Below, piece after piece: positions 46,394-54,986 of a stretch of 64,000 nt of DNA (its first letter is position 1; every line of letters starts with the position of its first letter). The notes below the pieces were generated by a model. That model was not told the origin of the DNA. It did not search any database and saw nothing but the letters and a program-made list of their open reading frames with translations. A program made the position numbers and the translations under genes. Origin of the DNA: Anaerococcus murdochii (GTDB lineage: Bacteria; Bacillota; Clostridia; Tissierellales; Peptoniphilaceae); NCBI RefSeq assembly GCF_019957155.1, contig NZ_JAIPME010000002.1:1426001-1490000 (forward strand). Direction: 5' to 3'.

Positions 46394-48037
46394 ATGAAGA
46401 CTGATTACGAAATATCTTTACAAGCAAAGAAAGAAAAAATAGAAGACGTTGCAGCAAAGATTGGCATTTCAGCCGATAAATTAATAAAATATGGTGACTA
46501 CAAGGCAAAGATAAAAAGAGAAAATTTTGATAATTTATCTGAAAATCTTGTTTTAGTCACATCTATAAACCCAACCTCATCTGGGGAAGGAAAATCAACT
46601 GTTACTGTAGGCCTATCTGATGGTTTAAATAAAATTGGCAAAAAATCTACAGTTGCACTTAGGGAACCATCTTTTGGACCAGTTCTTGGTAGAAAAGGTG
46701 GGGCAACAGGCGGAGGCTTCGCCCAAGTTGTGCCAATGGATGAGATAAATCTACATTTTAATGGGGACTTTCACGCCATCACATCTGCCCACAATGCGAT
46801 TATGGCCCTAATTAATAACCATATCTTCCAAGGAAACGAACTTGGTTTTAAGGAAGTTTTGTTTAACTATGTCATGGACATGAACGAAAGGGCCCTTAGA
46901 AGGATAAAAATCAACGCTAATGGCAAGGACGAGAGAGATTCCTCTTTTGACATCACAGTTGCAAGTGAAATCATGGCTATTTTATGCCTTGCAGAAGATC
47001 TAGAAGACCTAAGGTCTAGGATTGGCGATATCATGGTAGGCTATAACCAAGATGACAAACCTATTTTTGCAAAAGATATGGGCGTTGAAGGTGTAGTTGT
47101 GGCCATCCTTAAAGATGCCATGAATCCAAACCTTGTTCAATCTTTGGAAAACAACCCAGCAATCATCCACGGCGGCCCATTTGCCAATATTGCCCACGGC
47201 TGTAACTCTGTTATTGCAACAAAAACAGCCCTTAAATACTCCGATTATGTAATCACAGAAGCAGGTTTTGGTGCAGATCTAGGTGCTGAGAAATTCTTAG
47301 ACATCAAATGTAGGGTTTCAGGTCTAAGACCAAAGGCAGCTGTTGTAGTTGCAACAATCAAGGCCCTTAAACTTCACGGCGGGGTTGATGAAAGTAAGCT
47401 CACCGAAGAAAATCTTGATGCCCTAAAAGAAGGGGTTAAAAACCTTGAAAAGCACGTAGAAAACATGAGAAAATACAATCTTCCTGTAATAGTTGCCCTC
47501 AATGAATTTGTGACAGATACAGATGCTGAAATCAAATTTATGGAAGACTGGGCAAGGGACTTTGACGTTGAATTTTCCCTAACCCAAGTATGGGCAAAAG
47601 GCGGTGACGGTGCGATTGACCTTGCTAATAAACTTGTGAATTTAGTTGAAAATAATAAGGAAGAAATGAAACTTCTTTACAAAGATGACCTATCAACAGA
47701 AGAGAAAATCAACACCATCGCCAAGGAAATCTACGGTGCAGGCAAGGTTAACTTTACAGATGAAGCAAGGGCGGTCCTTGATAAAATCGACCAACTGGGC
47801 TACAGGAATTTCCCAGTATGTATGGCTAAAACCCCAGCATCCCTAACAGATGATGGCAAAATTAAGGGTAGACCTCAAGGCTTTGAAATTACAGTTTCTG
47901 ATATTAAAATCAAGACTGGATCAAGGTTTATAGTTGCCTACCTTAACAAGGTCCTAACTATGCCAGGCCTACCAAAACATCCAAACGCCCTAGACATTGA
48001 TGTTGACGAAAATGATAATATAATAAACTTATTCTAG
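46394..48037 (+). CDS. fhs: Formate-tetrahydrofolate ligase
   Basis: A 547-residue ATP-dependent synthetase making 10-formyl-THF from formate and THF. INPTSSGEGKSTVTVGL (about 57-73) is the ATP loop, REPSFGPVLGRKGGATGGG the family block, and ITEAGFGADLGAEKF follows. Placed last in the purine operon, it supplies the one-carbon units for PurN and PurH, a sensible arrangement in an anaerobe that produces formate. GAGGGAAA precedes the ATG. Confidence 0.95.
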   Translation: MKTDYEISLQAKKEKIEDVAAKIGISADKLIKYGDYKAKIKRENFDNLSENLVLVTSINPTSSGEGKSTVTVGLSDGLNKIGKKSTVALREPSFGPVLGRKGGATGGGFAQVVPMDEINLHFNGDFHAITSAHNAIMALINNHIFQGNELGFKEVLFNYVMDMNERALRRIKINANGKDERDSSFDITVASEIMAILCLAEDLEDLRSRIGDIMVGYNQDDKPIFAKDMGVEGVVVAILKDAMNPNLVQSLENNPAIIHGGPFANIAHGCNSVIATKTALKYSDYVITEAGFGADLGAEKFLDIKCRVSGLRPKAAVVVATIKALKLHGGVDESKLTEENLDALKEGVKNLEKHVENMRKYNLPVIVALNEFVTDTDAEIKFMEDWARDFDVEFSLTQVWAKGGDGAIDLANKLVNLVENNKEEMKLLYKDDLSTEEKINTIAKEIYGAGKVNFTDEARAVLDKIDQLGYRNFPVCMAKTPASLTDDGKIKGRPQGFEITVSDIKIKTGSRFIVAYLNKVLTMPGLPKHPNALDIDVDENDNIINLF

Positions 48038-48059
48038 AAAATATAAGAAGGAAAGCAAG

Positions 48060-48251
48060 TTGAAAGACAAAATCATTAAATTTAAGGAAAATTTAGCTTA
48101 TTATATAAAATCCTTGTACCTTACGAGTTCATATATAGAGGATCAAAAAATGTATAAGAGCACAGATTGGGAAAAGGAAGTTAAAATCTTGCCCATGGGT
48201 GCCAAGGTATGGATGGTACTTTTGCTTATCTTCTTATTAATAATTCTATAA
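48060..48251 (+). CDS. Small single-helix membrane protein at the end of the purine operon
   Basis: A 63-residue ORF starting at TTG 48060 after GAAGGAAAG. It has a charged N-terminal two thirds and one C-terminal membrane helix (WMVLLLIFLLIIL, about 50-63), so it would be tail-anchored. It lies 22 bp after fhs and before the operon terminator. I recognise no family, and the non-ATG start leaves some doubt that it is translated. Confidence 0.5.
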   Translation: MKDKIIKFKENLAYYIKSLYLTSSYIEDQKMYKSTDWEKEVKILPMGAKVWMVLLLIFLLIIL

Positions 48252-48258
48252 AAGTTTA

Positions 48259-48283
48259 CAAGCGGCTTCGGCCGCTTTTTTTG
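48259..48283 (+). terminator. Terminator of the purine operon
   Basis: AAGCGGC pairs with GCCGCTT around a TTCG tetraloop, followed by a T-run. Confidence 0.9.
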
Positions 48284-48306
48284 TGAAATTTATTTAGGAA
48301 ATCCTT

Positions 48307-48323
48307 TTTTTGGGTATTATATA
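48307..48323 (+). promoter_or_regulatory. Putative promoter core shared with the surface-protein gene
   Basis: Second copy of TTTTTGGGTATTATATA (first at 16155-16171), 24 bp before the lipoprotein ATG. TATTAT may be the -10. Confidence 0.4.
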
Positions 48324-48347
48324 AGTAACAAGATAAAGGAGGATAAG

Positions 48348-48932
48348 ATGAAAAAGTTTTTGTTAATTTGTGCCCTAGCCCTTGCTATTACAGGCTGTAA
48401 TAAGGAAGCCAATCTAGAAGAAGGTGTAAAAATAAGTGAGGCTAAGACAAATGTGGATGTGGAAGAGTATTTTAGCAAAGAAAAGAATTTAGACCTTGCC
48501 TATAATACTTATTCCCTAAAAGGACTTGATACAGAAAAACTAGAAATGAACTTATTTACTATAAAAGACGGGGAAGTTTCTAACTTTGTAGATGGACCTT
48601 TAATTGATGCTAAAGAAAATTCTTTGCTTGGTATTGGTTTTAATGAAAATTCCTATACAGACTTTAGGATAGAAGGAGATAAAGTAAATTATAATTCAAC
48701 TTATAAGTCAGATGCCGCTATGGACAAGGACTATTTTAACAAGACTTATTGGCTAGACCAAGCTGATATAAAAGATAAGGAGTCAACCATCCTCTTTGTT
48801 GGCATGTCTAAAGATGATAAGGATATTGATATAAAAAATATCACAAAAGAAGACCTTAAAAAAATGACTGATGAAGATAAGGACCTTAAAATATTGGCCT
48901 ATGAACTTATTTTGGATAAGGAGGCAGAGTAA
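48348..48932 (+). CDS. Lipoprotein of unknown function, copy 1
   Basis: A 194-residue precursor with a lipoprotein signal: MKKF, a hydrophobic core and lipobox AITGC, giving lipidated Cys17. The mature part is acidic with no domain I recognise. It resembles the next gene in length and in YSLKG...FTIKDGE against YSIKG...TSFDNGE, so the two are probably old paralogues. AAAGGAGG precedes the ATG. It should be anchored on the outer face of the membrane. Confidence 0.72.
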   Translation: MKKFLLICALALAITGCNKEANLEEGVKISEAKTNVDVEEYFSKEKNLDLAYNTYSLKGLDTEKLEMNLFTIKDGEVSNFVDGPLIDAKENSLLGIGFNENSYTDFRIEGDKVNYNSTYKSDAAMDKDYFNKTYWLDQADIKDKESTILFVGMSKDDKDIDIKNITKEDLKKMTDEDKDLKILAYELILDKEAE

Positions 48933-48975
48933 TTTTTATATGCTGATTTAATTCCAAGGCACTAAGGAGATTGAA

Positions 48976-49569
48976 ATGAAAAAGAAAAATATACTATTAA
49001 GTCTATTGCTCATAATAATCCTAGGGGCATGCAAAATCGAAAGCCAAAGTCCTGGGGAAGTGGGACTTGTAAAAGAAGATTTTGACCTTGATCTCATGGA
49101 TAAATATGATGGTGGCAATATTGTCGATTTTGGAACTGGAGTTTATTCCATTAAGGGCGGCAAAGACTCAAATCTTAAACTGAAACTCACAAGTTTTGAC
49201 AATGGAGAAGAAAATAAAATTTTTGAAATTAGCCTTCCAGATTTGGAAGAAGGGGAAAAACTAGGTTTTGAACTTTCTTCAAACCAAGTCAACGTTTATG
49301 AGATTTCAGACAAGAAAATTTCCCAAGTTACTAAATTTGATTATGAAAATCAAGTTTTTACAAATGGGGAATTCAAGGTTTCGGAATGGACAGAAGGCGG
49401 ATTACTTAAGGAAAATAAGCCTTTCCCTGTATTTGCAGCCTTCCTTGTTGATTCAAATGAATTTTCATTTATAGGCATAGGAAATCCAGATTTTAGGTCT
49501 CAATTTAAAGATAATAAAGATCTATCGGCCCTAGTTTTGGAATTAAATATAAGCGATGATGAGAAATAG
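48976..49569 (+). CDS. Lipoprotein of unknown function, copy 2
   Basis: A 197-residue precursor with signal MKKKN, hydrophobic core and lipobox ILGAC (Cys19). The mature part is acidic, mostly beta-type by composition, and weakly similar to the preceding lipoprotein. TAAGGAG precedes the ATG; 43 bp separate the genes and a terminator follows the second, so they form one unit. The function is unknown. Confidence 0.72.
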   Translation: MKKKNILLSLLLIIILGACKIESQSPGEVGLVKEDFDLDLMDKYDGGNIVDFGTGVYSIKGGKDSNLKLKLTSFDNGEENKIFEISLPDLEEGEKLGFELSSNQVNVYEISDKKISQVTKFDYENQVFTNGEFKVSEWTEGGLLKENKPFPVFAAFLVDSNEFSFIGIGNPDFRSQFKDNKDLSALVLELNISDDEK

Positions 49570-49594
49570 CAGTGGTCAAATCCACTGTTTTTTT
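49570..49594 (+). terminator. Terminator of the lipoprotein pair
   Basis: CAGTGG pairs with CCACTG around TCAAAT, followed by seven T. Confidence 0.8.
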
Positions 49595-49662
49595 CTTAAA
49601 TATTTTGATGGTGTGGGATTTTATATTAGGTAAAGTATAGATTTTATAAGAAAGGATAAAAT

Positions 49663-49956
49663 ATGGAAATTCTAGGAAAAGCACTTTATTTATTACTTAT
49701 TATAGTTTTTATGAGATTTTTCTATTTTGTGTTGAGAAAATCTTTTGAAGATAAAAATTCAACTACAGTGAAAATGGCAACAAGAGACATTGTCTTATCT
49801 ATCTATACAATAGCGATTCTTTCACTATTTGCCATAGCGATTTTTATCCCGGCTGTGGGAATGACAAAAAGAGCTCTTGCAGGAGTTGTAGCTATCTTGA
49901 TGTCAATATATTTTGGAATCATAGTTAAGAAATATATAAAAAAGGAAGCTTTCTAA
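49663..49956 (+). CDS. Small membrane protein, unknown function
   Basis: A 97-residue protein with three predicted helices (about 4-23, 41-63 and 68-88). AAAGGAT precedes the ATG. I recognise no family. Its stop overlaps the start of the next membrane protein (TAATG), so the two probably act together. Confidence 0.6.
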   Translation: MEILGKALYLLLIIVFMRFFYFVLRKSFEDKNSTTVKMATRDIVLSIYTIAILSLFAIAIFIPAVGMTKRALAGVVAILMSIYFGIIVKKYIKKEAF

Positions 49957-50252
49957 TGTGGCTTATTTTTGGGGCGGGTGCAATAATTACCGCCCTTTTA
50001 AATATAATGAATTTCAAAAACCTATCTGATCTTTTTAGATTTTTGTCTTTATCTATCACAAGCCTTACCGTCTGCGCTTTTTACGCCGATGGGGCAGGAA
50101 GAGTTGTTAGAGAGGATTGGAGCGGCATAATGGATACCATACCAACCATATCTAAGGCCCTTTGGATTTGTGTGGCTCTTTCAATTCTTATAAATTCCAT
50201 TTCATTAATAAAATCTCATAGAAAAAAATTGCAAAATAAAAAGGCAGCTTAA
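49956..50252 (+). CDS. Small membrane protein, partner of the preceding gene
   Basis: A 98-residue protein with three helices (about 2-19, 26-45 and 68-86) and a basic tail (KSHRKKLQNKKAA). The ATG overlaps the preceding stop by one base. I recognise no family. A weak hairpin overlaps its stop. Confidence 0.6.
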   Translation: MWLIFGAGAIITALLNIMNFKNLSDLFRFLSLSITSLTVCAFYADGAGRVVREDWSGIMDTIPTISKALWICVALSILINSISLIKSHRKKLQNKKAA

Positions 50253-50270
50253 AATTAAGCTGTATTTTAG
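50245..50270. terminator. Weak hairpin between convergent genes
   Basis: CAGCTT pairs with AAGCTG around AAAATT, next to a short T-rich tract and close to the end of the minus-strand TraX-like gene. Confidence 0.45.
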
Positions 50271-50974
50271 ATTTTAAAGACCATTCTTATTATTCCGAAT
50301 ATTAGCAAATGTACTGGATAAAATAGGTAGTTAAATATTTTATTTTGTTTGCCCTTTTCTCCGTTATAGAAAAGTACAGTTGCAAAACCCAGGATGGCGT
50401 ATATTTCCTTAATTATCACAAGGTAGGAAAGTCCTGATGCCAGATGTCTTTTGTCATAGAAAAGATAGTATAGGTAAATTATTATAATGGCATAGTACTC
50501 ATAGTCAGATGAAATGAGCATGGAGCCTAGGCTTGAAAGGACAACTATTAAGATAGAAACAAAAATCCATAGGGGTCTTTTTTTAATGTAATCTTTTAAT
50601 TTATCAATTACCATGATTGTAAATAGTCCAAGGGCGAGGCCCCAGAGAATATTTTGTGACCAGGTATTTACAAATTCAGCCGACTGGAACATATCGTAAG
50701 GAATTTCAGAAATTACCGCAAAAATCAAAAGATTCCTTAAATATGACCAGCGTGATTTTGTTTTGAAAAAACCTTCCACAACCATAAAGGCAAAGATTGG
50801 AAAGGCAATCCTTCCCAAGATGTCAAAGATTGTTGTAATAATGACCATAGGGCCAGTTCCTGTTAAAAATGGTGTTATGATTGCCTTGTTGAAATGGTCT
50901 ATAAACATTGAAGCGAAGGCTATATATTTTAATTGGGCACCGTTTATGCCCTTGATGCTTTTTATTTTTTCCAT
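50267..50974 (-). CDS. TraX-family membrane protein
   Basis: A 235-residue protein with about seven helices. It begins KGINGAQLKYIAFASMFIDH and has GRIAFPIFAFMVVEGFFKT (about 53-71) and EIPYDMF (about 91-97), hallmarks of the TraX family, named from the F-pilin acetylase. Chromosomal members in Firmicutes are common acyltransferase-like membrane proteins of unknown substrate and do not imply conjugation. AAAGGAG precedes the ATG. Confidence 0.8.
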   Translation of the reverse strand: MEKIKSIKGINGAQLKYIAFASMFIDHFNKAIITPFLTGTGPMVIITTIFDILGRIAFPIFAFMVVEGFFKTKSRWSYLRNLLIFAVISEIPYDMFQSAEFVNTWSQNILWGLALGLFTIMVIDKLKDYIKKRPLWIFVSILIVVLSSLGSMLISSDYEYYAIIIIYLYYLFYDKRHLASGLSYLVIIKEIYAILGFATVLFYNGEKGKQNKIFNYLFYPVHLLIFGIIRMVFKI

Positions 50975-51043
50975 AAAATCTCCTTTAAGATTATTTGAAG
51001 ATTTTATCCCAAATATATAAAAATTGCAAATTTTAGGCGAAAA

Positions 51044-51077
51044 AATCTCCGACTAGGATTTTTCCTAGTCGGAGATT
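51044..51077 (-). terminator. Terminator of ppdK
   Basis: A perfect 15-bp stem (AATCTCCGACTAGGA with its complement) around four bases; on the minus strand it is followed by a T-run. Confidence 0.9.
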
Positions 51078-51087
51078 AGTTTTAATC

Positions 51088-53712
51088 TTATTTATTTTTT
51101 TCAATTGCTGCTTGGGCTGCTGCAAGTTTAGCGATTGGAATTCTAAATGGTGAACAAGATACATAGTCAAGACCTACGTTGTATAGGTATTTAACAGTGT
51201 TTGGTTCTCCACCGTGCTCACCACAGATACCTAGGTGGAGGGCAGGATTAGATTTTCTACCTTTTTCAACAGCTGTTTCTACTAAGAAACCAACACCTTT
51301 TTGGTCTAGAACTTGGAAAGGATCCTTTTCTAGGATGTCTTTTTCGATGTATGCTGGTAGGAATTTACCTGCGTCATCTCTTGATAGACCGAAGGTCATT
51401 TGTGTCAAGTCGTTTGTACCAAAGCTGAAGAAGTCTGTGATTTGTGCGATTTCATCGGCAGTGATAGCAGCTCTTGGAATTTCAATCATGGTACCAAGTA
51501 GGTATTTGATTTCCATGCCTTGTTCTTCAAAGACTTTTTCGATTTCTTTTACAACTATATCTTTTACATAGGCAAGTTCGTGAACATCTGAAGATAGTGG
51601 AATCATGATTTCTGGAACTACATTTACGCCTTCTTTATTTAGTCTAATAGCAGCTTGCATGATTGCTCTTGCTTGCATTCTAGAGATTTCTGGATAGATA
51701 ACGCCTAGTCTTAGACCTCTGAAACCTAACATTGGGTTTACTTCTTGAAGTTCTGAAATTCTTTCGTGAACTCTTGCTGGTTGGATTTTTAATTCTAGGG
51801 CAAGGTCAGCTATTTCTTTTTCTCCCTTTGGTAGGAATTCGTGAAGTGGTGGGTCAAGAAGTCTTACAGTTACTGGTCTTTCTTCCATTAATTTATAAAT
51901 TTGATAGAAGTCTTCTTCTTGCATTGGAAGAATCTTATCAAGGGCAGCTTGTCTTGTTTCAACGTCAGCAGCAAGGATCATCTTTCTAACTTGGAAAATC
52001 CTGTCATCTGCAAAGAACATGTGCTCTGTCCTACATAGACCAATACCTTCAGCACCAAATTCTAGGGCTTGTTTAGCATCTCTTGGTGTATCAGCGTTTG
52101 TTCTAACTTTCATATCCCTATACTCATCAACCCATTGCATGAATTTACCAAAAGCACCGTGCATTTGTGGTGGTTGGGTAGCAAGGGCACCTGCAAAGAT
52201 TTCACCAGTTGAACCGTCAATTGAGATTGTATCTTCGCTAGTTAGGACAACATCGCCTACTCTTAATGTATGTTCAAGTTCGTTAACGTGGATATCTTGG
52301 GCACCAGATACACAGCACTTACCCATACCTCTTGCAACTACTGCTGCGTGGGAAGTCATACCGCCTCTTGCAGTAAGGATACCAACTGCTGATACCATAC
52401 CTTCAAGGTCTTCTGGGCTTGTTTCTTCACGAACAAGGATAACTGTTTCGCCGTCTTTTGCTCTTCTAGCTGCTTCAGGTGCTGAGAAAGCAATCTTACC
52501 AACAGCTGCTCCTGGAGATGCGGCAAGACCCTTTGTTAAAGCTTGGGCTTTTTTAACAGCTTCTTGAGTGAAGGTTGGGTGGAGAAGTCCGTCAAGATCT
52601 TGTGGGTTGACTCTTAATAGGGCTTCTTTTTCGTCAACTAATCCTTCTTCTACCATATCTACTGCTACTTGGACAGCTGCTTGGGCAGTTCTCTTACCAT
52701 TTCTAGTTTGAAGTAGGTAAAGCTTGCCCTCTTGGATAGTAAATTCCATATCTTGCATGTCTTTGTAGTGTTTTTCAAGAGTTTGTGCTGTATTATAAAA
52801 TTCATCATAAACTTCAGGCATTAATTCGTGAAGGTGGCTGATTGGTTCTGGTGTACGAACACCTGCTACTACGTCTTCACCTTGAGCGTTCATTAGGTAT
52901 TCACCGTAAAGTACGTTTTCACCAGTTGCTGGGTTTCTTGAGAAAGCAACACCAGTACCAGAAGTTTCTCCCATGTTACCAAATACCATGGTTTGAACGT
53001 TTACAGCTGTACCCATTTTATCATCAATATCGTTTAACTTTCTATATAGGATAGCTCTTGGGTTATTCCATGAAGAAAATACTGCTGAAATAGCAAGGTC
53101 AAGTTGTTTTCTAGGATCTTGTGGGAATTCTTCTCCAGCAAGTTCTTTGTAAACTACCTTATATTTTTCAACAACGTCAACAAAGTCTTCTGCTACTAGG
53201 TCGTGGTCTGTTTTTACGCCTTTTTCCTCTTTTTTAGCTGTTAGGACTTCTTCAAATTTGTTTTTGTCAAGGCCCATAGCAACGTCAGCAAACATTTGGA
53301 TAAATCTTCTGTAAGAATCATAGGCAAATCTCTTGTTGTTTGTCTTATTTTCAAGGCCTTTAACAGCTATATCGTTAAGACCAAGGTTTAAGATTGTATC
53401 CATCATACCTGGCATTGAAATAGGAGCGCCTGATCTAACTGATACTAGAAGTGGGTCTTCGTTGTTACCAAAGGTCTTGCCATTGTGTTTTTCAAGGTCT
53501 TTGATGTGGTTTGTGATTTCTTCATTTAAGGCATCCCAAAGTTTTTTGTCTTCTTTGTAATATCTAATACATGCCTCAGTTGTTACAGAAAAACCATATG
53601 GTACATTGATTCCCATATTTGTCATTTCTGCTAGGTTTGCACCCTTGCCGCCTAGAAGGTCTCTCATTGTTTTGTTACCTTCATCGAAATTGTAAACGTA
53701 TTTTGTGCTCAT
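51088..53712 (-). CDS. ppdK: Pyruvate phosphate dikinase
   Basis: An 874-residue enzyme interconverting pyruvate, ATP and Pi with PEP, AMP and PPi. The N-terminal ATP-grasp domain has GGKGANLAEMTNMG, the central phospho-His is in GGMTSHAAVVARGMG (about 450), and the C-terminal barrel has GTNDLTQMTFGLSRDD and the catalytic Cys in LGICGEHGG. Length is standard. In anaerobes it can run towards pyruvate to save ATP, or towards PEP for gluconeogenesis. Its regulator gene lies 14 bp upstream in the same operon. AAAGGG precedes the ATG. Confidence 0.96.
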   Translation of the reverse strand: MSTKYVYNFDEGNKTMRDLLGGKGANLAEMTNMGINVPYGFSVTTEACIRYYKEDKKLWDALNEEITNHIKDLEKHNGKTFGNNEDPLLVSVRSGAPISMPGMMDTILNLGLNDIAVKGLENKTNNKRFAYDSYRRFIQMFADVAMGLDKNKFEEVLTAKKEEKGVKTDHDLVAEDFVDVVEKYKVVYKELAGEEFPQDPRKQLDLAISAVFSSWNNPRAILYRKLNDIDDKMGTAVNVQTMVFGNMGETSGTGVAFSRNPATGENVLYGEYLMNAQGEDVVAGVRTPEPISHLHELMPEVYDEFYNTAQTLEKHYKDMQDMEFTIQEGKLYLLQTRNGKRTAQAAVQVAVDMVEEGLVDEKEALLRVNPQDLDGLLHPTFTQEAVKKAQALTKGLAASPGAAVGKIAFSAPEAARRAKDGETVILVREETSPEDLEGMVSAVGILTARGGMTSHAAVVARGMGKCCVSGAQDIHVNELEHTLRVGDVVLTSEDTISIDGSTGEIFAGALATQPPQMHGAFGKFMQWVDEYRDMKVRTNADTPRDAKQALEFGAEGIGLCRTEHMFFADDRIFQVRKMILAADVETRQAALDKILPMQEEDFYQIYKLMEERPVTVRLLDPPLHEFLPKGEKEIADLALELKIQPARVHERISELQEVNPMLGFRGLRLGVIYPEISRMQARAIMQAAIRLNKEGVNVVPEIMIPLSSDVHELAYVKDIVVKEIEKVFEEQGMEIKYLLGTMIEIPRAAITADEIAQITDFFSFGTNDLTQMTFGLSRDDAGKFLPAYIEKDILEKDPFQVLDQKGVGFLVETAVEKGRKSNPALHLGICGEHGGEPNTVKYLYNVGLDYVSCSPFRIPIAKLAAAQAAIEKNK

Positions 53713-53726
53713 AATTTTTTCCCTTT

Positions 53727-54524
53727 CTATATTTTATTTAATTTGCTTGTGATAATTTCTGAAGTTTCTTCTATAGACCTGTAAGTCACATCAATGATTG
53801 TGCAGTCCAAGTCATTCATAAGCTCAAGTGCATAATCGATTTCCTTGCCTATTCTTTCCTTTGACGAATAAAGAGAATCTACAGATAAGCCCAAAGACTT
53901 GAGTCTTTCTTCCCTGATTTTTTTTAGGACATCCTTATCGATTGTAAGGCCAAAGATCTTATTTGGATCTATTTCAAATAATTCTTGTGGGACCTTTGAG
54001 TCTACAAGGATTGGAATGTTGCTTACCTTATATCCCATACTCGCAAGATACATGGATAGGGGAGTCTTAGAAGATCTTGAAACTCCAATTATTGCTATGT
54101 CACAATATGCGAGTCCCCTAAAATCTTGTCCATCGTCAAAATCAATGGCAAAATCAAGGGCTGCTAGCCTCCTCTGGTGGACTGGGTCTAAGGAATTTTT
54201 GTTTTTCTTATTTTGTGGAAGATTTTCCAAAAACTCATTCATTTCCCTTACAGAATAATCTATTAGACCAATTTCCCTAAGGTTTCTACTAGCTAGGTAG
54301 TTTTTGACATAGGCCTTCATTTTAGAATCTCTAAATGAGTGGTAAATTATCGAAGAATTTGAATCTGTAATTGATGTTAGTAGCTTAGTTAAGTTTTCTC
54401 TATTAATAATCCTATCAAAAATCTTTATTTCATAGGGTTGATTAAAGTGGCTCATAGTTTCTTTTACTATATCTATTAGGCCAATAGAGCTACCATCTGA
54501 GATTATATATACTATTAATTTCAT
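53727..54524 (-). CDS. Pyruvate phosphate dikinase regulatory kinase/phosphorylase (DUF299)
   Basis: A 265-residue bifunctional regulator that inactivates PPDK by ADP-dependent phosphorylation of a Thr beside its catalytic His, and reverses this with Pi. The N-terminal YIISDGSSIGLIDIV and the P-loop-like GVSRSSKTPLSMYLA (about 145-160) are diagnostic, as is NIPILVDSKVPQELF. It precedes ppdK on the same strand by 14 bp, so enzyme and regulator are made together. A plausible RBS is AGGAGAAA. Confidence 0.92.
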   Translation of the reverse strand: MKLIVYIISDGSSIGLIDIVKETMSHFNQPYEIKIFDRIINRENLTKLLTSITDSNSSIIYHSFRDSKMKAYVKNYLASRNLREIGLIDYSVREMNEFLENLPQNKKNKNSLDPVHQRRLAALDFAIDFDDGQDFRGLAYCDIAIIGVSRSSKTPLSMYLASMGYKVSNIPILVDSKVPQELFEIDPNKIFGLTIDKDVLKKIREERLKSLGLSVDSLYSSKERIGKEIDYALELMNDLDCTIIDVTYRSIEETSEIITSKLNKI

Positions 54525-54732
54525 AATTTCTCCTACACCAAGACTCTATAGCTATTATACCAAAAAAATTAAAATAATGAAAATATTTTCATCAAAAATT
54601 TATAAATATCCTTAATTAATAGAAAATCTTATGATAATCATAGGCTTTTTATCAATATTTTTCATATTTATTAGAAAAAGGAAATCAATATCATGTAAGA
54701 GATTGACATTAAGATAACAAAGATAAAAAACA

Positions 54733-54760
54733 TTGACTTTTGGGGATTTATTAATATAAT
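54733..54760 (+). promoter_or_regulatory. Promoter of the T-box/valS operon
   Basis: TTGACT (54733-54738) and TATAAT (54755-54760) with a 16-bp spacer; transcription would start near 54767, just before the T-box leader. The 200 bp between the PPDK-regulator start and this promoter are AT-rich with no gene. Confidence 0.75.
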
Positions 54761-54779
54761 AATCCCAACAGTTTAATAC

Positions 54780-54970
54780 TAACAATGAAAGAGGATTAGC
54801 CTAGGAAGTCCTTTAGAGAGAAGATGGTTGGTGAAAATCTTTGGAATAAATAGGTGAAGGTTGCTTTCATATATGTTAATGTAGCATGCATAAATGCAAA
54901 GAGAGTCTTTTTATAAGAAATTTAGGTGGTAACGCGATAATTCGTCCTAGAATGCGTTGCCATTTTTTTA
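54780..54970 (+). ncRNA. T-box riboswitch controlling valS
   Basis: The leader has the Stem I features AGAGAAGAT-GGTTGGTGAAA-ATCTT, a candidate specifier GTT (Val) at 54860-54862 within GAAGGTTGC, a small Stem III (GCAT...ATGC, 54884-54898), and the T-box AGGTGGTAACGCG with TTCGTCCT. The terminator pairs TGGTAACGC (54927-54935) with GCGTTGCCA (54954-54962) before seven T. Uncharged tRNA-Val should stabilise the antiterminator and raise valS expression. Confidence 0.88.
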
Positions 54971-54986
54971 ATTGAGAGGAGAAAAT

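Noticed and set aside
50267..50974. TraX-like gene as evidence for a conjugative element
   Set aside because: Chromosomal TraX-family proteins are common and no other transfer gene is present.
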